From Hypericum androsaemum (Eukaryota > Streptophyta > Magnoliopsida > Malpighiales > Hypericaceae), in NCBI GenBank assembly GCA_963995505.1, contig OZ023196.1, positions 13,637,106 to 13,701,105 of the forward strand: 64,000 nucleotides of DNA, in the 5' to 3' direction. The translations under genes and the position numbers were made by a program. Shown here one piece after another: positions 51,201 through 62,509 of this stretch (position 1 is its first letter; every line of letters begins with the position of its first letter). The notes beneath the pieces were generated by a model, which had not been told where the DNA came from, did not search any database, and saw only the letters and a program-made list of their open reading frames with translations.

Positions 51201-51750
51201 AGGTCATTGGAGAGCAGTGGAGTGGATTATGAGGTACTTGAAGGGTACCAAGGGCGTGTGTCTACAGTTTGGACGCACCAGTGATGGAGTTGTTGGTTTC
51301 GTAGATTCAGATTATGCTGGAGATCTTGATAAGTTCAGATCCTTATCTGGATATGTCTTCACTCTTGGAGGATGTGCTATCAGTTGGAGAGCTTGTCTAC
51401 AGGCCACAGTGGCGTTGTCTACCACTGAGGCGGAGTACATGGCTATAACTGAAGGTGTGAAGGAGGCTATCTGGTTGAAAGGTTTCTTCAGTGAAATCTG
51501 TGAGAAGCTGCAGGTCAGTACAGTGTACTGTGATAGTCAAAGTGCTATCCATCTCACGAGGGATGCTATGTATCATGAGAGGACAAAGCACATTAATGTG
51601 AGGTACCACTTCATTCGGGAGCATGTTGCTCAAGGTGACATTGTTGTGAGCAAGGTGGGTACCAAGGACAACCCTGCAGACATGTTGACGAAGCCGCTTT
51701 CTGGTACTAAGTTCGAGCATTGCTTGGACTTGGTCGGTGTTCATGCTTGA
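48223..51750 (+). CDS. copia gag (C-terminal) - pol polyprotein
   Basis: 1,175 codons open after the TAG, in the same frame. Domains in order: gag zinc knuckle [14 protein letters not shown]; protease [11 protein letters not shown]; integrase zinc-binding [13 protein letters not shown]...[11 protein letters not shown] and catalytic DD35E landmarks ([31 protein letters not shown]); reverse transcriptase with [32 protein letters not shown] and catalytic [10 protein letters not shown]; RNase H with [26 protein letters not shown] and the ending [10 protein letters not shown]. All catalytic landmarks look intact. Translation would start from gag, so expression depends on the upstream TAG. Confidence 0.93.
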   Translation: MFSHDTLSWDNVHNSLLEKERIDKHTVSSSENSQGTGLVMRGRYEERNAKFGSRKKSRSKSRSRHKDKTCFNCHKVGHIKWFCPELKNKKKGEKSSTPKGESSDSGSASVATTTQKEESDGDLLSVIDGKSKVDAAWVLDSACTFHMCPIRDWFSTYERAEGNVLMGNNFVCKVVGIGTVKIKMHDGVIRTLMNVSHIPDLKRNLISLSTLDTLGYKYTGEGGVLRVSKNSLVHMKAKKEVGNLYVLQGSTVTGTAAAASGSLTDSENTSLWHMRLGHMSEKGMTELNRRGLLCGQGIGKLEFCEHCVFGKQKKVSFQKGVHTTKGKLDYVHSDLWGPSQVATKNGSKYMLTIIDDYSRKVWAFFLKSKDHVFVTFKQWKTMIEKQTGRDVKHLRTDNGLEFCSSWFDEFCKNEGIVRHKTISGTPQQNGVAERMNRTLLEKVRCMLSNAGLPKSFWAEAASTACHLVNRSPHASLDGKVPEELWSGNPPNYADLKIFGCPAYAHVNNGKLEPRSVKCIFLGYASGVKGYKLWCPELSKVLLSRNVIFKETDMLSKREDISSLGVPSAPSVDLQKSKVQVEFDDDPEASSFRDVDCHGPTHGGLSDEAENVGTVEREPPYSIARDRPRRIIRPPQKLGEADIVAFALNVAEEVDSCEEPSSYSDAVKSKDSARWLVAMEEEMESLHKNKTWEITKLPKDKKVVSCKWVFKKKDGIPGVEEPRYKARLVARGYSQIPGVDFNEVFSPVMKHTSIRSLLGIVAMQDLELEQLDKKTAFLNGELEERIYMAQPEGFHVEGKEDHVCLLKKSLYGLKQSPRQWYKRFDSFMISHGYERSKYDSCVYMKRLRDSSQVYLLLYVDDMLIAASDKGEVRKLKALLSCEFEMKDLGPAKKILGMEIARDRGARKLFLSQESYIEKVLDRFDVTRNPVSTPLGTHFQLSSALSPQSAAEVDYMSGVPYSNAVGSLMYAMVCTRPDLAYAVSVVSRFMANPGEGHWRAVEWIMRYLKGTKGVCLQFGRTSDGVVGFVDSDYAGDLDKFRSLSGYVFTLGGCAISWRACLQATVALSTTEAEYMAITEGVKEAIWLKGFFSEICEKLQVSTVYCDSQSAIHLTRDAMYHERTKHINVRYHFIREHVAQGDIVVSKVGTKDNPADMLTKPLSGTKFEHCLDLVGVHA

Positions 51751-51820
51751 TGCTGATTGCCCTTAGGGGCTGATGGTGAAGGTGGAGAAACGTTGAAGAT
51801 GGAGTCATAGAATTTGGTCC

Positions 51821-51832
51821 AAGGTGGAGATT
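51821..51832 (+). other. Polypurine tract
   Basis: AAGGTGGAGATT directly abuts the 3' LTR; this is the usual plus-strand priming site of plant copia elements. Confidence 0.85.
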
Positions 51833-52105
51833 TGTTAGGGATTGTTCCAAATTCCTAATTAGAGTAGGGCTCTATTTCCTGATCAGAATAGAGTACTAGT
51901 CTCCTATATATATATGGCCTATGCCTAGGTCTTATTTGTACTAGTTGAGAGTTGTGAGGTAGAGAGAACCCTCACGGAGGCCTTGTAACCGATTGGACTC
52001 ACATAGTGGACGACTCTCCTTTGCCCGTGGTTTTCTCCCCGTCTTGGGGTTTCCACGTAATTCTTGTGTCTCGTATTTTACTCGTTTCGATCTTATTTCT
52101 CAACA
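51833..52105 (+). repeat. 3' LTR of the young copia element
   Basis: 273 bp, same ends as the 5' LTR (TGTTAGGG ... CTCAACA), followed by the second CTCCG duplication at 52106-52110. Confidence 0.97.
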
Positions 52106-52559
52106 CTCCGGGACTCGCTTTACGTACTCTCTGAGCTTTTACTTACTCGTTGGCCCTTCAACGAGTTCGTAAGGAAGAGAGCTCTTGAAGTAACAATGGA
52201 ACACATTCACTATGAGGATGAATGTAGTAGATACATTACCATTGGCTGCGTAGAAAAGGTACTAATTAATTACTTTTTAGCATATATAAATATATAATTA
52301 GTGTGGTGATTAATGATATTGTTACAGTAAATTAATTTGGTATAATCAACTTGTGATTTGTTGATTTAGGCCTTATGTATGGTTTCCTGTTGGGTGGATG
52401 ATCCAAATGGTGATTATTTCAAGAAGCACCTAGCAAGAGTTCCAGATTACTTCTGGGTGGCAGAGGATGGGATGAAGGTTCAGTTGAGTGAGTGCAAGTG
52501 CATTAAATGTTCCGTTATGCTTATAAAAAGTTCGTAAAAGTCTCTGGCGGTTTGACGGA

Positions 52560-53470
52560 GTTGCACACGAATAACATGTAGTTTGATAGACTGACAAATA
52601 TTTCTCTAATTAAATTCTACTATTCGAACAATTTTTTTGGATAAAAATACTCCAATATAAACTTGTTGGAGCGGAAAATTAATTCTCGGATTTGTTTGAC
52701 CATGCTCAGTAAAATAGACGTATCTTTCTACTCGTATATCCGATTGATACAATTCCAAAAGCAACAAAAAGATAAAATATAGATCTAGAACTTTCTAGTT
52801 TGTGACTTCTCCAAATTCGGTACAGAAAGAGGTCAGACTTGGATCGGAAGTTTCGGGAGTAGATTTTCTCCTTATTAGGCTGCGGATCTGCTGAACCTAT
52901 TTTGGTAAAAATGCCGTAACTTTCTCCTCAAGTATTGGATTGATACGATTCCAAAAGTCACATAAGGAGAAGACGGAGATCTATAACTTTGTTGTTTATG
53001 ACTTTTCCAAATTCAGCATGAAAAATGGTCAAATATGGGTTGGAAGTTTTGGGCAGTTTAAGTTTTCCTTATTAGGCCGAGGCTATGTTAAGTTTTCTTG
53101 TTTGAAAACGGCCTAGGGTTTTTCTATGAGGCTGGGGCGAGCTTGTTCTATATAAGGAGAGCTAGGTACAGGCATGAAGGGGACACAAACCAAACACCAA
53201 ATTCTTAGCTTCTTAGCTTTTATCTTAGCTTTATCTTATGTAGTTTTGTAGCTTTTATCTTTATGTTTTTTCCTTCCCCTTCTCCCCTATATGTTCAATA
53301 AAGTTCTTGCTCTTCTACCAATTCTTTTCTCTTCTATCTATTCTAATCTTTATCTTCTCTTCTCTTTTCTCATATTTCTTCTATTTCTCTCTTTCGTTTG
53401 AATCACTCTTGGGACGACCACTCCGGACCCGTTCTAAAGATCGTTTCTGACGTTCTACCACAATTTATTT
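52560..53470 (+). mobile_element. Possible LTR remnant in OSC2 intron
   Basis: Within the intron 52484-53633 lies non-coding DNA with promoter-like TATATAAGGAGAG (about 53149), a pyrimidine-rich leader and CAATAAAGTTC (about 53293), ending near TTCTACCACA. The order TATA, short transcribed part and AATAAAG resembles an LTR. There is also an internal pair of related halves: CGTAACTTTCTCCTCAAGTA and AAGTTTTGGGCAGTTTAAG are echoed by phrases near 52700-52860. Borders and target duplication were not found. Confidence 0.4.
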
Positions 53471-53884
53471 GCAACAAAACTAGAACTTAAATTAAATCGG
53501 TAATGTGTTTTTGTAAGTCAAAGATTTAAATTTAAGTGCCAGTTTATATTTTTGCTTTTTTCACTGGTCAGAAGTTTATATGTCCCATTTTTTGATACGT
53601 TTCTATGTCCCATTTAATTAATTAAACCTACAGAGCTTTGGGAGCCAATTATGGGATGCTTCATTTGGGTTTCAAGCTGTAGCTGCGAGTAATCTTGGCG
53701 ACGAAATCATGCCAACAATGACTAGGGCATATGATTTCATAAAGAAATCCCAGGTACGTGGAGAGGATGTAGGTGAGAATTTGATCATCTTGAATGTAAC
53801 TTTTTTTTTTGAGATATGATAGGATGCTCGGTACAAGTGCCTTCTATCACTTATATCAATTAGTGATGTAGTTATTTTATCTTA

Positions 53885-53995
53885 AAAAAAGGTCTCGACT
53901 TCGAATCATTGGGATCACATTAGCCTTAAATATTTGCTAGGAGAGTTCCAAGAAATTTATCTGGCTCGAACTTTGATTAGTTGACCCAGTAAATC
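53885..53995 (+). repeat. Degenerate SINE-like repeat in OSC2 intron
   Basis: CTCGACTTCGAATCATTGGG, a B-box-like block, then CCTTAAATATTTGCTAGGAG and CTGGCTCGAACTTTGATTAG. Same order as the copy at 20158-20335. Confidence 0.5.
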
Positions 53996-54164
53996 GTCCA
54001 AGAAGAAGAGAGGGATAGTGGTTTTTTTCTTTTGCAAGATTGCTTATGTCTTAGAGAGGGAGGAGAGAAAGAGGGGAAGGAGGAGAGAGGGAAGCGAGGG
54101 ACTGTCCAGATGGCATCCACATTATTAGATTTTGTTGATGTGGTTGGTCTGATTGGCCGAGCAG

Positions 54165-54310
54165 GTTAGATGCTTAGAGCTGCTGCCCGAACCTCTAAGT
54201 GATTTTAATTGAAAAATATTTAGCTCAATTGATGTATTTAAAATCACAGGGTACTCATGTGATATTCCGCAATATTACTGGATACTAAAGTGGACTTTTT
54301 TCTTATTTTT
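54165..54310 (+). repeat. Terminal inverted repeat remnant of the long-TIR family
   Basis: GCTGCCCGAACCTCTAAGTG, ATTTTAATTGAAA, CTCAATTGATGTATTTAAAA and ACTAAAGTGGACTTTTTTC repeat, with drift, the right arm of the element at 21241-22652. No matching left arm was recognised in the same intron, so it is an eroded or deleted copy. Confidence 0.65.
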
Positions 54311-57300
54311 TTTGATGAACCACTAATATTCATAGTCGAGTACTATCAGGTTCTATTTAAGAGTTACTATATCAATAGTCTCTATGACCAGCTCCCATTA
54401 TCTTCGACTGGCCATTGTTTCTAATGATCTCCTAGTTGACCAATCTATTTAATCTCCACTTTTGAAGGTTGTGGACAATCCTTTAGGTGACTTTGAGAGC
54501 ATGTACCGTCACATTTCAAAAGGATCATGGACCTTCTCTGATCAAGATCATGGTTGGCAAGTCTCCGACACTACTGCTGAGGCCTTAAAGGTTTTGATAT
54601 ACATGATTAAGCTAGTAATTCGTGAATACAAATTAAAGCTAAGTTTTTAAGATTTATACATGTTAATTAATCCATGATATCGTTCTTGGATATTCTACAT
54701 ATACAGTACATGATATCAAAATAAATATACAATTACTGAAATATATATTTAGAATTTTCCTTGGAAACATTTTGCCTTATGAAAAGGAGAAACAACAGAT
54801 TTCCTAAAGACTATTAAGGAATTTGATGTTGGGTTGAAAAAATAGTTGGATTTTGTGGATTGTTAGGTTGTTAACTTGATTTTTAGGTGATAAACTTTAT
54901 GCATAATTTTTAAATATTAGTTGGATTTTGTGGATTGATAGAGTGTTAAGTTGATTTTTAGGCGATGAACTTTCGTGCTTTTCTGAAATGCTCTTGTAGC
55001 TACATGCTTAGGTGGAGAATGAATGGTACCTTTGGTATTATAAGTGTAACTACATTATTTGGAAAAATATAATTTTACATTTATAAAAATATTAAGAATT
55101 TAACATATTCGTTTCATGCTGAATAGTGTAATCTGTATGCTGAGAAGCTGCCTTCGGAATTGGTTGGTGAGAAAATGGGGGCTCAGAGAATATTTGACGC
55201 TATCAATATCATTCTTTCACTTCAGGTACTTCCCCTCCCTTTGCATACAATTGAACGGAGGGATTCGGGTATACGAACATCTACTATGTTAATAAATTAA
55301 GTTTTGAATATAATGAAAAAATTCATCTAACAAATTATTCAAAACCGTTGAATACTCAAGTCCTCCATCTGGATGGAAATTAATGCCGCATGTATTAAGT
55401 TATGGTATGTGATTGGTTGCAGAATAAAAATAGAGGTGTGCCAGGGTGGGAGCCAGTACGCGCTAAAAAGTGGGTGAAAGTATTAGGTCAAAAATCTACC
55501 ATTAATTATTGCTATAATTTATCAACTAATTGTTGCATATATAATTAAACTGACATTTCAATATCGTTTAATTTTTCATTAGCTTCACAACCCAATGGAA
55601 TTTCTCGAGAACATTGTTATTGAGCACGAGTAAGATTCTTATCTCATCCTTCTTAATTTTTTTCTGATAAGTATATCCATGATCTCGGTATAAGTTAACA
55701 TCTATTTTTTGTTTATATATCAGAAGGGTACATATGACTACACAATAGAGGCATAAACCCGATCAAAAAATAAGTGTAGTTTTGTAATCACATGTATCCA
55801 TTGTACATGAACTTTCACCATAAGAATCCTTTTTTTTACTCGCTGGCTTTAATTTTTCTCCATTTCAATGTATTTAAATTTCTTACACTGGCTTTTAATC
55901 CCACGATTCTCTGTAATTAGTTATGGCGAGTGCACATCATCTTCAATCCACACCTTGGTTATGTTCATGGAGCTGTTCCCTAGACACAAAAGAAAAGAAA
56001 TTGAAGCTTTCATCACTAAAGCCATCAAGTATCTCCAAGACATTCAGATGCCCAATGAATCATGGTACAAATTTTAAATAATCATAGAGTCAAGTGCATA
56101 CTAACTTCGATCAAATACGCTTCGTTTAAAGATGCACATATATTTAAACTTGGTCATAACAAAAATCTATTTATAAAAGAATGTAAGTATCTATCTCATA
56201 TTTATTGTGGTGCGTAATTCAGACCAATTTATCAATGTGTGCTATGGTTTCGTAAGAAGTTCAGAAACTGCAATGGGTATGAAAAATAGTTTACTTTTAA
56301 TTATTTTTAATAATCGTTAAAGACAAATTTAATACCAATTTGAGCAGGTTCATAAATTTCCAAAAAAATATGTAATTTTTTCTTAACTTCTGTAAATTTT
56401 CTTAATTTGAGACTTTACTTTGTATTTGAACTTTTCATAACTTAAATAAAATTTTCATAATTAATTACGAGTTTTGATTGTAGAAAATTTACTAACATAG
56501 TAACTTTGGAATGTTTTTCCTTTCTTTTTATTAGGTATGGGAATTGGGGTATTTGTTTCATCTACGGCACTTGGTTTGCGCTTGTTGGGTTAAATGCAGC
56601 TGGGAAGACTTACGATAATTGCTTAACTATGCGACGAGGGGTGGAATTCCTGCTTAAAATACAATCCGACGATGGAGGTTGGGGAGAGAGCTACCTCTCC
56701 AATCCAAGAAAGGTGATTTAGACTCCGCTTGTGTCGTCGAAAAATATTGCATGAATTCATTTTAAAAATTTTCGTATGTTGTTGTGATGTGATGTTGAGT
56801 AACGTCTTGTCACAACGTTGCGTTAGGGAGATTAGAGTGTATATTCGATAGAAACACAATATATAATTCTTTTAAAAAATTTAATAACGCAATGTGCTTA
56901 TGTAAAATTAATCCTAATATATAACATGTAGGTATATTATCAAATGTGTTATATATTCTGTATTTATATTAATTTATTCGGATATGACCTATATGTTTCA
57001 GATTTATACACTACTGGAAGGGCACATATCAACTTTGGTGCATACAGCATGGGCTATGTTAGACCTAATTACGTCTGGACAGGTAATTAATTAATTAAGG
57101 AAAAAATTGCTTACTAGACTTAATCTCATCTAGCCATACATGCCATTAATCCAATGTTCACTTGATATTGTTAATTACTTTTGATTGGCTGTGTTGATTT
57201 CTAATTACGGAATAAAACATTAAATAAGCTACTTTCTGATCAATTATGCAATTACAATCGTTCACTAGATTAGCCAAACAATAAAATAAAAATCTTGTAA

Positions 57301-57385
57301 GATCATTAATTTGAAATCAATAAGTTAAATCTTTCATAAAAAAAGAAATCAATAAGTTAAATCTAACAATTATGAGGCCCATACG

Positions 57386-57497
57386 CAGCAGTGTTAAATA
57401 CTTGTTGGGAGAGCTTTGCCACATTTCAAAGGTCCTACCCGGCTCGAACTTGAATTAATCGGCCAAGTAGGCCAGATACCAAGTGGTTATAAACTAA
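57386..57497 (+). repeat. SINE-like dispersed repeat downstream of OSC2 exon 16 remnant
   Basis: GTGTTAAATACTTGTTGGGA, GCTTTGCCAC, CCTACCCGGCTCGAACTTG and CCAGATACCAAGTGGTTA match the copy in OSC1 intron 1 (20158-20335). It lies in the stretch where the penultimate OSC exon should be. Confidence 0.6.
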
Positions 57498-57727
57498 AAA
57501 AATAATTATGAGGCCCATAAGAAGTCCATCTTTAATGTCCCTTTTAAAAGATCTCTTTACAACCTCCTACTCCTACTTATTCATCCCAGTAGAAACCCAT
57601 TCAGGCCCAATGATTATTCATCCCTAGTTTCATTTATGTATTAACTATTTTCTTATTTATATATCTACACATATGTACATTCACTATTTCTACTTCTCGC
57701 GCAGGAAATTACCGGAGTTTTCAAGAA

Positions 57728-57782
57728 TAATTTGCCTTCCCGAAACGTTTGAACGTTTCATTGCCTTCCCGAAACATTTGAT
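57728..57782. repeat. Short tandem duplication at the broken OSC2 3' end
   Basis: TTGCCTTCCCGAAACGTTTG is followed 29 bp later by TTGCCTTCCCGAAACATTTG. The OSC2 last exon loses similarity to OSC1 exactly where this duplication begins, so the truncation and the duplication are probably one rearrangement. Confidence 0.75.
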
Positions 57783-59550
57783 TATCTATACCTCAGAATT
57801 TTTTCGAATAATAGCAGTCTTGAATTTACTTACAGAAGTAATAGTTCAAGTTTATGTTAAAAAAACTATTATAAAAGTTAACTTCAAAATAAGATCTGGC
57901 GGTATTCAACTTTGTTTGAAAGATAAATTATTTATACTTTGATGTCGTCATAAATTAAACCTTGTATTTCTTTAATTTCTTATGTCGTTATACTACATAC
58001 CCTTTATCCTGATGGTACTCAACTTCGGTGATAATAATCATGTATTTTTCCATCTGGCTATCTAAACATATGAAACAATTCAAGATATTTTTCTATCCTA
58101 TTTTGTTTCCCTTCGTCGCACAATCATCTCCTATTAGGAGTTAATTGTACCTTGGAGGTTTCCAATTCGCATTGAAATAAAATCTATACCGACCAAAAAG
58201 ACGTGATGCCATTCGACGTCCATGGAGAGCAACTTGTGTTGAATTTGATTCTAATGTAAGTCTAATTGTTAATCCTTCAAGCAACATCAACTTGTGATTT
58301 TTTTTTCAGGTATTTAGCAGTTTGGCGATCTTTTCTTACCAAAATTTTTTATTAAATTTTATTTCGATAAATTTTACAGAAATTGCGGCCGCAACCTTGT
58401 GTGAAATCACGAGGGATTTAACATTCAAGGGCTGTAATTATATGCAATTTTTTATTTTGAAATAAAATTTACCTAAAAATAATTATTAATCCTTGAAGCG
58501 TATATTTAAAAAAATTTGGGGGCGTTTCGATATTAGTCTTTCCCAATATTTCCCCTAAAAATAGAAGTGTCTTTTTCCGATATCTAAAAGGTGGCGCCAA
58601 TTCAAGTTAGAAGTCACCGTTTCAGACAGATGCCGCCAAATAAATATAGTTGTCGCCGAGGTTGCGCCGAATGTGAAACAAGTCACCCAACATTTTTTTT
58701 AATTTAGACAGATTATCCTAAATTCAACGACTCTCCTATCCCTCAAAAAGTCACCCAACATTTATCCTCTCTGAAGGTTTTCATATAATTATAGTTCTTA
58801 AACATATAATTAACAACCTTAAATTGATTAACGAACGAGTTCATTAAACCGTAAATAGAGCTTACTTGTTGAAGCGTAGAATCTAAGGGATCACAACGAA
58901 GTCTTGTCACTGGTCGGTTCTTGTTTACGGGCGATCGAAATAAGAACAATTTTCACGAATTGTATCCGCCTTGAGATTGAGAGAAATCCAGGAACCAAAG
59001 TTCAAACTTTTCTTTCTATGTCTCAAGTTGGAAGCACCCACGTCCCCTTTTATTCTCATCTCTCCTCTTGTCATCACCAAAAGGTGATTAAGCCTCTACG
59101 TGGCAAGGCTACCATTGGTAGCTTGCCCATGTATGAAGCCATGTGGCATCAATTTGCCACCCAAAAGATGGAGGTGGCCCATAAGCTCACCATATGGGCT
59201 TGTTGATAATCATGGGTGTAAAACTAAATACCAACACTCTCTTTGATGAAACTCTTAAAAAAAATTATTATCTTTCTATTAATTGGGAGGCACTTCCTCG
59301 TTCCGAAGAAGGTTTTATAAATTATCGGGTATTCGAACATTTATTGTTTTGACTAATTTAAATTTAGATTGTATATAATATTTATATAATAATATTTCGG
59401 TGCGGACCGCAAGATTGGTATCGACTGATGCTTCAACATCAATCGATTCGGACCTCTACTTAGTTTTATCCAAGCTTCAACCATATATTAGAATATGAAC
59501 CATAAAAGATGTAGACAATTCACCAGGAGTAGTCTACAGAAGCGATAGGC
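57753..59550. other. Spacer between OSC2 and the LINE
   Basis: No supported gene. AT-rich DNA. The stretch 58740-59215 (higher GC, CAAGGCTACCATTGGTAGCT) looks like part of an old repeat, with an open frame at 58904-59206 that matches no family I know. Confidence 0.4.
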
Positions 59551-59596
59551 ACCCCTTCTCTTTTTTGAAGGGAAAATGAACCAAGTATATTATAGA

Positions 59597-60970
59597 TTAG
59601 GTAGGAAAATCTGTGAACAGAAGAGCATCCAGCTCTTCCGGGGGAACTACAACCCAGTCCCCAGGAAGAGAACCGAGCCTACAAGCCTTACAAACCCAGT
59701 CCGAGACAAAGTTCTGAGACCTACATATGAGACATAAAGAACAACTAGGTAAATCATCCAGCAAAGATCTAATCCTAAGCACAAGATGTTCGACGTGCCA
59801 AAAGATCAGAGATGTTGGATCATTGACAAAATTGTAGGCTAACAAGCAATCAGTCTCTACAACAGTAGGTTGGGCGCGAAACTTCACACGAACCAGCTGA
59901 AGGGCAAGTTCCAATGCGAGAAGTTCAGCTTCCAGAGGAGAAGCTGCACGCACCACAAGCGTCTGACCTTCTATGATAAGGCCTAGGTGATTTCTTGCAA
60001 CCACAGCCATCCCAGCAGGAGAAGAAACATCCTTCCAAGAGGCATCGCAGTTGAGCTTCACAGCATCCAGACTTGGAGCATTCCATGAAGCATGGGTTGA
60101 TCTTAGATTGGTAGAACTCTGCAAGCTTGTAACCTGCAAAAATTCATAACAGTAATCAGTGGCTGAATTCAAAGTTGCAATCGGATCAATGCGAGCATTA
60201 TCAAATAAAAACTTGTTCCTAGCTATCCAGATATTCCAACAAAGTGTCATAGCTAGAGCAAGAAGGTCATGATCCCCAGAAAATTGCAGCAACTTATACA
60301 CAGAATTCAGCCAAATGCAAAAAGTAGGATGCAAATCAGTCCTAAATTTTAGACCAAAAGGACTAGCTAGCCACGTAGCTCTAGCGTGAGGGCATTCAAA
60401 CAAGACATGGAGGACAGATTCATCAGCTAACGTGCAAACTTGGCATAAAGGAGACTGAGACATGTGTCTCCTAAAAAGATTAGCAAAGGTGGGAATAGCA
60501 TTTCTAATCAGTCTCCACACAAAATTTTGCAACTTAGGGGGGATTTTAAGCTTCCAAACTCGCTTCCAGGTACCTGGATCAAAAGAGGGAAGGTTAGTAT
60601 CAATGGAAAGGACATTCAAGGAGCACATATGATTTTTCTTCAAAGTGTAATAACCCCTCTTGACTGAATAATGGCCATCGTTACTAAATTTCCAAAGTAA
60701 AGCATCAGGAGAGTTCAAGTTACCTAAGCAGATACTGTTAATCGCAGATAATTCAGCAGGAGAGAAAAAGTGTTGAATTAAATCAGTCCTCCAGGAGCCA
60801 GAAGACAACGAAATCAGATCAGACACGGTATTAAGACAATTAGGCCGAACAAGTCTAAAATTAACCATGGCATTTGGTAAATTCGGAACCCACGGATCCC
60901 GCCAAATATCAGTCGACTTACCATCACCAATTTTGTAAAATAAGCCCTCATTGAGAGCCTTCTTACCCAC
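59597..60970 (-). pseudogene. LINE C-terminal zinc-binding and RNase H segment
   Basis: 457 codons in the same frame as the reverse transcriptase. It contains the zf-RVT-type region (WKLKIPPKLQNFVWRLIRN...LCQVCTLADESVLHVLFECP) and an RNase H-like fold with acidic landmarks KLNCDASW, LEAELLALELAL and VVETDCLLAYNF. Plant L1 elements with a C-terminal RNase H are a known subgroup. It ends at a natural-looking stop near 59597. Confidence 0.85.
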
Positions 60971-60988
60971 ACAAAGACTACTCCAAAT

Positions 60989-62464
60989 TCAAGATGGCCT
61001 TCGACCTTTCGAAGCAGCCAGTAAGTCAGAATTGCAGAAGTAGAGCCTTTTAAAGACACGAAAGCAGAGGGAGTCTTGGTTCTGAAATAACCTCCACACC
61101 TGTTTAGCAAGCAGAGCCAAGTTAAAAATTTGCATATCTTTAAAACCCAAACCTCCCTCATTCTTGGAACAAGTCAGCTTGTCCCAGCTGAGCCAGTGCA
61201 CCTTCCGCTTGTCTACATCCCCGGACCACCAGAATTTTGCCATCAAACTGTTGAGCTTAGTACAGAAGGAAACAGGGAAGAGTAAGCACTGCATTATGTA
61301 ACAAGGGATGGAGGAAAGCACAGACTTGATCAAAGTCTCCCTCCCGGACATGGACAATAGCTTTTGTTTCCAACTTCTAGTCTTTGCAAGCATCTTTTCA
61401 AAGATAAACTGCAAAGCATCCTTTTTAGATCTTCCCCAAAAGGATGGGAGACCTAAGTACTTATCATCCAGAGGCATTTCCTGCATTTGAAGAATATCAA
61501 CAATCGTTCGTCTAGAAGCAGCAGGTTCGCAATTAGAGAATAGAATGCTGGATTTATGAAAATTAATAGACTGTCCAGAGATGCCCGAAAATTTGACCAA
61601 AAGAGACTTAATACACCTAGCTTCAGTAACAGAAGCTTTACCAAAAATTAAAGTATCATCAGCAAACAGAATATGGGTAAGAGCAGGACAGTGATGACTT
61701 AACTTGAAGCCCTGCAAAGCACCTAAAACCTTAGCACGATTAATAAAGTGGGAAAGGGCATCGGAAATAAGCAAAAACAGAAAAGGGGAGAGAGGGTCCC
61801 CTTGTCTAATACCGCGGGAAGCATCAAACCAACAAAGAGGTTGATCGTTAAAAAGGATGCTATAAGAGATAGAGGAAAGACAGCTCATAACACATGCAAT
61901 CCATCTAGAAGGAAAACCAAGCTTAAACATGATTAGTTTCAAAAATTTCCAGTCAACCAAATCATAAGCTTTCTTCAAATCCAACTTAATGGCCATAGAA
62001 TTAGAAGTTTTCCGTTTAGACTTCTTGAGACAATGAAAAGCTTCATGAGCCAAAATAATATTATCTTGGATGCTTCTGTCCTTGACAAAAGCACCCTGGC
62101 TTTCAGAGATAAGACTCCCCATCCAAGGACCCAAGCGATTAGCCAATACTTTAGAATACACCTTGTAAGCGAAGTTGCATAAGCTAATAGGGCGAAAACC
62201 ATGGATGTTAGAGGGATTTTTTGACTTGGGAATTAGAGAAATATAAGTCCTATTGACCTCGCAAGGAACATCAGCTGTAGCAAAAAGATTCAACACAAGC
62301 TGAAAAAGGTCATCTTTTACAATGGCCCAAAATTTCTGGAAGAAAATGCCAGGAAAACCATCGGGACCAGGAGACTTGGTCCCACCCATGCCGAAAACAG
62401 CAGCACGGACTTCCTCAAGAGCAATAGGCTTAAGTAAATCCACAGACATGTCAACAGAAACCAA
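60989..62464 (-). pseudogene. LINE reverse transcriptase segment, ends at TGA
   Basis: Non-LTR reverse transcriptase blocks in order: GPDGFPGIFFQKFW, LIPKSKNPSNIHGFRPISLC, SESQGAFVKDRSIQDNIILA, KLDLKKAYDLVDWKFL, RGIRQGDPLSPFLFLL, catalytic ILFADDTLIF, and the thumb LGLPSFWGRSKKDAL. An in-frame TGA (60991-60989) follows CRRPS-type sequence where plant LINEs usually continue. It would copy element RNA at a nicked target site. Confidence 0.9.
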
Positions 62465-62509
62465 ATGAGGAATGCAATCTAAAATGCAAGTAGGATCATC
62501 AGTGGGAAC

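Larger units (their letters stand above)
46776..52105 (+). mobile_element. Full-length young Ty1/copia retrotransposon inside an OSC2 exon
   Basis: 5,330 bp, bounded by 273-bp LTRs and flanked by the perfect 5-bp duplication CTCCG (46771-46775 and 52106-52110). The two LTRs differ at one position by eye (C at 46858, T at 51915). Order: LTR, primer-binding site, GC-rich leader, gag, protease, integrase, reverse transcriptase, RNase H, polypurine tract, LTR; integrase before reverse transcriptase defines copia. It reads in the same direction as OSC2. The reading frame is open except for one TAG in gag. The lineage looks Tork/TNT-like, a judgement by eye. Confidence 0.97.
41062..57752 (+). pseudogene. 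Oxidosqualene cyclase 2 (OSC2), multiply disrupted tandem copy
   Basis: Exon remnants: 41062-41262, 42095-42281, 42520-42604, 42730-42918, 45725-45812, 46392-46557, 46732-46775 plus 52111-52258 (split by a copia element), 52370-52483, 53634-53753, 54468-54590, 55127-55225, 55423-55479, 55583-55629, 55921-56064, 56535-56712, 57002-57082 and 57705-57752. Lesions seen: +1 nt in exon 2 (near 42118-42126, first stop 42143); 5 nt missing in exon 3, whose donor reads GC; TAG near 46528; copia insertion; donor GT changed to TT at 52484; no counterpart of OSC1 exon 15; last exon ending after 15 codons without the conserved PLWALAEYR end. MWCYCR is kept, but the catalytic DCTAE has become DTTAE. Most other exons keep the OSC1 lengths exactly, so decay is recent. 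It cannot make a full cyclase. Confidence 0.93.

Noticed and set aside
57673..57942. 89-codon frame at the OSC2 3' end
   Set aside because: It reads the last OSC2 exon remnant in the wrong frame and continues through AT-rich DNA.
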